Origin: Clostridia bacterium
GTDB lineage: Bacteria; Bacillota; Clostridia; Christensenellales; Aristaeellaceae
NCBI GenBank assembly: GCA_017470145.1
Contig: JAFUFB010000025.1
Location: 154,742-218,741 of the forward strand
Length of the DNA: 64,000 bases
Direction of reading: 5' to 3'
Shown here: piece after piece, positions 59,706-64,000 of the stretch
Position numbering within the stretch: the first letter of the stretch is position 1
Layout of the letters: each line of letters starts with the position of its first letter
Made by a program: the position numbers and the translations under genes
Notes under the pieces: generated by a model
Seen by the model: only the letters and a program-made list of their open reading frames with translations
Database searches by the model: none
What the model was told of the DNA's origin: nothing

Positions 59706-59984
59706 ATGAACAAGACTGAGCTGATCGAAGTAGTATCCTCCAAAGCGGAGATCACCAAGGCGGAGGCCCAGAAGGTTGTTAATACTACCCTGGACGCGAT
59801 TATTGATGGAATTGTGGCGGATGGCAAGGTGATTCTGCCCGGCTTCGGCTCCTTTGAAACCCGGCAGAGGACTGCCCGCGTTGGCCGGAACCCGCGGACG
59901 GGCGAGCAGATCAAGATCAAGGCGACCAAGGCTCCCGCGTTCAAGCCTGGCAAGGGAATGAAGGACGCTGTGGCGAAGAAATAA
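59706..59984 (+). CDS. HU-family DNA-binding protein
   Basis: 92 residues, standard length. MNKTELIEVVSSKAEITKAE, the beta-arm segment GFGSFETRQRTARVGRNPRTG (with the DNA-inserting Pro in RNPRTG) and APAFKPGKGMKDAV are all typical of HU. Bends and compacts DNA. Strong promoter and terminator; a single gene, as usual. Confidence 0.96.
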   Translation: MNKTELIEVVSSKAEITKAEAQKVVNTTLDAIIDGIVADGKVILPGFGSFETRQRTARVGRNPRTGEQIKIKATKAPAFKPGKGMKDAVAKK

Positions 59985-60021
59985 CGTCAGCCGTATTGTT
60001 GGCGTTTGTACCCGCGAGAAG

Positions 60022-60049
60022 CCGTCCAGGTGAAACCTTGGGCGGTTTT
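60022..60049 (+). terminator. rho-independent terminator of HU
   Basis: CCGTCCAGG pairs with CCTTGGGCGG (one bulge, one G-T) around TGAAA, followed by TTTTC. Confidence 0.7.
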
Positions 60050-60117
60050 CTTGCGCTTGCGGTTGATGATATTTCGAACCCGTCCACGTCGAATTGGCTG
60101 GATTGAAGGAGGAAGAA

Positions 60118-61011
60118 ATGATCGCATACTACCATCTTCCCGGGCTGTTTGAATTCTTTGAGCTGTATCGAGTCTTCCTGCCCCTGTATCGCCAGCACAG
60201 AGAATACTTCTACGATTGGTGCGAAATCGGCTCTATATACGGCGCACCCGCTGATTGCCTCTGGGGAGGCGGACGGGTAGGATTTGGGGAAGCAGAACCG
60301 GAAAAGGTGGCGGCGCTGATGCGAGAATACGGGATTTCCGCCCGGCTGACCTTCAGCAATTCCCTGCTTACGGAAGACTGCCTATCTGACAGAAAATGCA
60401 ATGAGCTATGCAGATTGTTCGAGAATAATGGTGCGGCAGAGAATGGGGTAATCATTCATTCGGACCTGCTGCTTGCGTATCTTCGCCGGAGGTATCCCGG
60501 ATTTTACTTCGTTTCATCAACGACCAAGGTGCTGACAGCGTTTGATCGGCTGGAGGCGGAGCTCAATCGGGATGAATTCCGATATGCGGTACCGGATTTC
60601 AGGCTGAACAAGAACTTTGAAGACCTTTTCCGGCTTTTGGTACCACAGAAGCAGAAGGTTGAATTCCTTTGTAACGAATGCTGCTGGGTGGGCTGCACAG
60701 AGCGGAAAGCCTGCTATGAGAATGTCAGCCGAAAGGCGCTGGGAGAGACCATGGAGGATCACATCTGTGTTTCGCCAAAGGCTGGCGAAGGCTATCGCTT
60801 TTCAGAAGCGATGAAAAGCCCGGCGTTTATCGGCATTGAAGATATCCAGAAGATCTATTTGCCAAATCACTTCTCCCATTTCAAAATTGAAGGGAGAAGT
60901 CTGGGCAGCGCCATTGTTCTGGAATTTTTACTCTACTATATGACGAAGCCCGAGCATCAGCTGAAGGTACGGGAGGAGATCTACCTGGACAATACGCTGG
61001 ATCTGTTTTGA
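60118..61011 (+). CDS. cysteine-rich protein, unrecognised
   Basis: 297 residues, no signal peptide. Cysteines cluster at FLCNECCWVGCTERKACYE (~191-209), a pattern like the Fe-S or metal-binding part of U32-type proteins, and elsewhere are WCEIGSIYG and DCLWGGGR. A TIM-barrel-like N-terminal region is possible but unproven. ATG at 60118 follows GGAGG by five bases. Monocistronic, in an AT-richer region. Function unknown. Confidence 0.7.
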   Translation: MIAYYHLPGLFEFFELYRVFLPLYRQHREYFYDWCEIGSIYGAPADCLWGGGRVGFGEAEPEKVAALMREYGISARLTFSNSLLTEDCLSDRKCNELCRLFENNGAAENGVIIHSDLLLAYLRRRYPGFYFVSSTTKVLTAFDRLEAELNRDEFRYAVPDFRLNKNFEDLFRLLVPQKQKVEFLCNECCWVGCTERKACYENVSRKALGETMEDHICVSPKAGEGYRFSEAMKSPAFIGIEDIQKIYLPNHFSHFKIEGRSLGSAIVLEFLLYYMTKPEHQLKVREEIYLDNTLDLF

Positions 61012-61103
61012 GACATGGATGACCATTGCCGCTGGGTGCAAAATTGTCGAGCTTTTACACAGTTAACAAGACCCAAATCACAAAAAATCAAAAAACGGAC
61101 TCG

Positions 61104-61568
61104 TTAAATGATCCTTTTCCAGCAGAGGAAGCGACAACGTTTCAGATTGTTAATCCTGAAAATACAGGAGAGTATGCGAAAGCACTGATAACATGGATGT
61201 TATGAGCGGAGGATTTGAATGATCATCCGCCGATCGCGGTGACAGCACCAGCCATCGTATGCGTGCTAACGCGGAGAATCAACGCGTATCGGGATCGTTG
61301 CTTTGCGGTTCAGGACTATTCCGCGGCGATCGAAAATATGCTGCTGATGATCAGCGCGTTAGGTTATGCCAGCTGCTGGTACGAAGGTCATATCACGGAT
61401 ACGGACAGGATCGGAGATAAGATTGCGAAGGTGCTGCATGTTCCAGATGGATATGAGCTGGTCTGCTTGTTTCCAGTCGGCATCCCGGAGGGTACAGCAA
61501 GAGCTCCAAAGAAAATGAAACTGGAAGAACGCGCATGGTTTAACCGGCCTGGACCTGATGGACATTGA
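61104..61568 (+). pseudogene. nitroreductase-family pseudogene
   Basis: The C-terminal half is nitroreductase-like: FAVQDYSAAIENMLLMISAL, GYASCWYEGHI, VPDGYELVCLFPVGIPEG. Upstream, the same frame reads FQIVNPENTGEYAKALITWM then a TGA at 61203-61205. No start region or N-terminal FMN-binding part is present, and the nearest TTG has an ill-spaced ribosome site. It is therefore most likely a broken gene, both truncated and interrupted. Confidence 0.7.
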
Positions 61569-61630
61569 TTGATTCTATGGGCCTTGATGGGAGCTTGAAT
61601 AATACATTATTCTGAGCGTCCCAGAGGATG

Positions 61631-61674
61631 ACCTGCGTCAGGTCTCTAACATGAAAAAAGAGCTTGACGCAGGT
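61631..61674 (+). repeat. inverted repeat upstream of the ABC-F gene
   Basis: ACCTGCGTCA (61631-61640) and TGACGCAGGT (61665-61674) are exact 10-bp inverted repeats. The second arm contains TTGACG (61664-61669), a possible -35 element, and ACTTTTT follows. It can be a terminator of the upstream remnant, a repressor operator, or both. Confidence 0.55.
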
Positions 61675-61724
61675 GACTTTTTCATGATAGGATTTGGACA
61701 GATTTTAAAGGAAGGGGCGGGAAG

Positions 61725-61736
61725 ATGCGCAAATAA
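61725..61736 (+). CDS. three-codon leader ORF (MRK)
   Basis: ATG CGC AAA TAA preceded by AAGGAAGG nine bases upstream. Its location in the leader of an ABC-F gene, upstream of a terminator-like hairpin, is that of a regulatory micro-ORF sensing ribosome stalling. A second ATG (61746) with AAGGAG follows and stays open into the ABC-F gene. Confidence 0.55.
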   Translation: MRK

Positions 61737-61758
61737 GGAGTTTTGATGTCAGGGACAG

Positions 61759-61851
61759 CCGCGGAAGTGTCGCGGTTTATTTCAGGCGTCAAAATTCCGG
61801 AGCGCAGCTTCCGGCCTTTTTTTGCGCCGCTCTGTCTTCGGATTGACGCCT
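61759..61851 (+). promoter_or_regulatory. attenuator-like leader of the ABC-F gene
   Basis: CCGCG/CGCGG hairpin (61759-61775); then an exact 9-bp outer stem AGGCGTCAA (61784-61792) with TTGACGCCT (61843-61851) that encloses a terminator hairpin CCGGAGC/GCTTCCGG (61797-61814) followed by seven T (61817-61823). CGGAAG (61762-61767) can pair with CTTCCG (61808-61813) and would open the terminator. The arrangement fits antibiotic-induced attenuation. Confidence 0.65.
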
Positions 61852-61868
61852 CCAAGGAGGTGCAGAAG

Positions 61869-63404
61869 ATGCTGACGGTTCAACATTTATCGATATTACA
61901 CAACCAGGATTTACGGCCACTGATTCAGGATCTATCCTTTACGTTGACAGGCACAGAACGACTGGCCGTCATTGGCGAGGAAGGAAATGGGAAATCCGCG
62001 TTGCTCAAAGCCATCGCGGCCCCGGAATCACTTCAGGGTTGGGCGGACGTATCTGGCGAGATACATATTACACATGAAAAAATCGGATATCTTCGCCAGG
62101 AAGTTTCGCCTGATTGGGAAGCACTCCCTGTCTATCAGATTTGCGCGGAAAGCGCCGCGTTTCTGGATACGGATTCAGGGGCGCTGGCGGCGATTTGTCG
62201 ATCACTGGATATGCCGGCTGACCTATGCTGGGCTGATACTGCATTTCGGAATCTATCCGGAGGCGAAAAGGTTCGTATCAGAATGCTTCTGCTGCTGTGT
62301 GAAAAGCCGACGATGCTTCTGCTGGATGAGCCTGGGAACGATTTGGATCTTAGCGCTCTTCAGGCGCTGGAGAGATATCTCCTCACTTGCAATTTGCCCG
62401 TGCTGTATGTCAGTCACGATGAGACGATGCTGAGCCGAACCGCGACACAGGTGTTGCATCTGGAATCTCTGCATGGCCGAATGGAACCGAGATGGACATG
62501 GGCCAAGGAACCATATTCTGAATATGTGCAGACGCGCAGAAGCCAACTGAATCGACAGAGAAACTTATGGGAGATGGAACAACGCGATCGTCGGATTCGG
62601 GATGAAAAGCTGCGAAAAATAGAAGACGCTGTGGCACATGCTCAAGCGACCATCTCCCGAGGAGATCCTCATGGCGGCAGATTGCTGAAAAAGAAAATGA
62701 AAGCGGTCAAGAGCATGGAGCACCGCTTTGAGCGAGAGGATGAGAATGCAATAGAGAAGCCGGCAGAGGAATATGCGATGTTCGCGAAATTTACGGAGAT
62801 ATCTCCGATTCCTGCGGGAAAGATCATATTGGATTTGCACCTTCCGGGGCTGGAGGCCGGCGAAAGAAAACTCTGCGATAAAATAGAACTTCAAATCCGC
62901 GGACCAGAAAAACTGCTGCTGATCGGGGAGAATGGAACAGGGAAGACCACATTGCTACGAATCATGGGGAAACAGATGGCGGAAAAAACCAATCTAAAGA
63001 TCGCCTATATGCCGCAAAGATATGAGGACGAACTGGACTTTGAACAAACGCCGGTGGCGTATCTGAACACAGATGGAAGCAAGGAACAGATGACCTTTAT
63101 TCGCACAGCCCTTATCTCCATGAAATTCAGCAGGGAGGAGCTGGAGCATCCGATCTCATTCCTTTCTGGCGGACAAAAAGCGAAGGTGTTGCTTCTGCGG
63201 CTGATTGTTTCTCAGCCAGATGTACTTTTATTGGATGAACCTACTCGGAATTTATCCCCGCTGTCCGCGCCGGTCATGCGGAATATAATCCGCAGCTTTC
63301 CCAGCGCAGTGATCTGCGTAACTCATGATCGAAAGATGATAGAAGAATGGCCGGGGAGAATTCTCCGCTTGACGTCTAAGGGGTTGGAGAATGTTCCTTG
63401 CTGA
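61869..63404 (+). CDS. ABC-F family ATPase (ribosome protection type)
   Basis: 511 residues, two ATPase domains without membrane segments. Domain 1: GEEGNGKSALLK (Walker A), LSGGEKVRIRM, LLLLDEPGNDLDL. A charged helical linker (~215-310) follows, then domain 2: GENGTGKTTLLR, LSGGQKAKVLL, VLLLDEPTRNLSPLS. ABC-F proteins bind the ribosome E site; some dislodge antibiotics. The linker and DEPTRN ending resemble the antibiotic-resistance group. ATG at 61869 has GGAGG eight bases upstream. Confidence 0.9.
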   Translation: MLTVQHLSILHNQDLRPLIQDLSFTLTGTERLAVIGEEGNGKSALLKAIAAPESLQGWADVSGEIHITHEKIGYLRQEVSPDWEALPVYQICAESAAFLDTDSGALAAICRSLDMPADLCWADTAFRNLSGGEKVRIRMLLLLCEKPTMLLLDEPGNDLDLSALQALERYLLTCNLPVLYVSHDETMLSRTATQVLHLESLHGRMEPRWTWAKEPYSEYVQTRRSQLNRQRNLWEMEQRDRRIRDEKLRKIEDAVAHAQATISRGDPHGGRLLKKKMKAVKSMEHRFEREDENAIEKPAEEYAMFAKFTEISPIPAGKIILDLHLPGLEAGERKLCDKIELQIRGPEKLLLIGENGTGKTTLLRIMGKQMAEKTNLKIAYMPQRYEDELDFEQTPVAYLNTDGSKEQMTFIRTALISMKFSREELEHPISFLSGGQKAKVLLLRLIVSQPDVLLLDEPTRNLSPLSAPVMRNIIRSFPSAVICVTHDRKMIEEWPGRILRLTSKGLENVPC

Positions 63405-63594
63405 TATGGACAAGGATACATAATTGAGAGAGGAGTGATGAGAGTAGGGGGATCAGCAGATGCAGTTTGGAATGGCGACTTTGGTAGAATCTGCAAAGGG
63501 ATCAACCTTCTGAATTACTAAAGTGTAAACTGGAATTCGCATAGGAGAGACAGTTTGCGGGGTGTGGAGTAGAGTAATTCAGCCAGTTTTTGAT
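63405..63594. other. intergenic stretch, nothing recognised
   Basis: About 190 AT-rich bases after the ABC-F gene without a clear terminator, ORF with ribosome site or repeat. Confidence 0.4.
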
Positions 63595-63623
63595 TTGCTT
63601 ACAAGGTGGTCATGAGGTATACT
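63595..63623 (+). promoter_or_regulatory. promoter of the right-edge zinc-ribbon gene
   Basis: TTGCTT (63595-63600), 17 bases, TATACT (63618-63623), 26 bases before the ATG. Confidence 0.7.
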
Positions 63624-63649
63624 GTATGAATCAAAGAGGAGGAATTTGC

Positions 63650-64000
63650 ATGGGACTGATAGACAAGCTGAAGAGTCTGTTTCAGAAGAAGAAAGCACCA
63701 AAACCGGAACCTGAAGTGATTCCGGAGAAACCGGCACGGTTAAAGAAGGCATGTAAGGAATGCGGAAAGATGTTCTCATATGATCCCAATTGGGATCACA
63801 TCCCGAATTACTGCAAAGAGTGCAAGCAGAAATTCGCAAAGGAAAGGGAAGAGAAGCAACGCGCCGGAGCTCCCCGGAAGATCAAGCGTACCTGCAAACA
63901 ATGCGGAAAGGTATTCACGTTCCCGAATACGCTGGAGCATTATCCCAATTATTGCAGCAATTGCCGGAAGCAGCACCGGGCGGCGATGAAGGAGAAATAC
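63650..64000 (+). CDS. zinc-ribbon protein (3' end off window)
   Basis: At least 117 residues, open to the right edge. ATG at 63650 follows GGAGG by seven bases. A basic N-terminal region is followed by two similar zinc ribbons: CKEC-x16-CKEC and CKQC-x16-CSNC, both ending PNYC. These recall the CxxC-x17-CxxC ribbons of the protein at 19993. Likely nucleic-acid or protein binding; truncation prevents a full call. Confidence 0.8.
   Translation, partial: MGLIDKLKSLFQKKKAPKPEPEVIPEKPARLKKACKECGKMFSYDPNWDHIPNYCKECKQKFAKEREEKQRAGAPRKIKRTCKQCGKVFTFPNTLEHYPNYCSNCRKQHRAAMKEKY

Noticed and set aside
1-64000. CRISPR arrays, rRNA genes, insertion sequences and prophage
   Set aside because: No regularly spaced repeats, rRNA sequences, transposases or phage structural genes were found anywhere in the window.

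Overview
The window looks like chromosome of an anaerobic, Gram-positive Bacillota (Clostridia), probably an uncultured gut or rumen lineage. The signs are the yicC-remA-gmk-rpoZ-coaBC order, IreB, a DUF1934 protein, a sensory-type [FeFe] hydrogenase operon, strong GGAGG ribosome-binding sites, sigma-A promoters with 17-bp spacers, and no outer-membrane genes. Core stretches (about 9-39 kb and 45-60 kb) are GC-rich. The left 8.5 kb, about 39.5-42.3 kb and the last 3-4 kb are visibly more AT-rich and accessory. The species cannot be named from this sequence.

Region by region. (1) 1-8.4 kb, all on the minus strand: a run of secreted proteins of unknown function, an ECF-like sigma factor with a membrane partner, and a complete BlaI repressor with a double operator. 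It also holds remnants of BlaI and BlaR1/M56 genes and a duplicated 150-bp segment. I read it as a repeatedly duplicated and decaying BlaI-linked envelope locus. (2) 8.7-16.2 kb: tRNA-Arg, a secreted 5'-nucleotidase, a sirtuin, dCMP deaminase, then a DRTGG / ATPase / sensory [FeFe] hydrogenase / DRTGG / PHP operon. (3) 16.2-19.4 kb: the yicC-remA-gmk-rpoZ-coaBC operon. (4) 19.6-29 kb: tRNA-Leu, a zinc-ribbon protein, an orphan gene, phosphohexomutase, an Lrp-type regulator with an aminotransferase and CapA, then psuG-queH-PIG-L. (5) 29-32.3 kb: glnS-gltX on the minus strand. (6) 32.4-39.1 kb: IreB, a Big_2 surface protein, mnmG, two coiled-coil membrane proteins and a MATE exporter. (7) 39.35-42.12 kb: a small islet bounded by tRNA-Pro and a degenerate copy of its 3' half. 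It holds secreted-protein genes and a PIN toxin-antitoxin pair. (8) 42.3-47.5 kb: a second sigma/anti-sigma-like pair, an autoregulated GntR repressor, two membrane proteins and dapF. (9) 47.5-56.7 kb: a CHAP amidase, ispE, DUF1934, a large GH2 enzyme, a glycosyltransferase-flippase pair and a double-GNAT protein. (10) 56.9-64 kb: an ABC exporter, HU, a cysteine-rich protein, a nitroreductase pseudogene, an ABC-F protein behind an attenuator-like leader, and a zinc-ribbon protein cut by the right edge.

The most promising unusual items are: the ABC-F leader with a MRK-stop micro-ORF and nested hairpins; the tRNA-Pro islet lacking an integrase; the presumed H2-sensing operon; the two sigma/anti-sigma pairs sharing an N-terminal motif; and the series of BlaI fossils next to secreted-protein genes. 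Two partial genes at the window edges (1-1092 and 63650-64000) run off the sequence.
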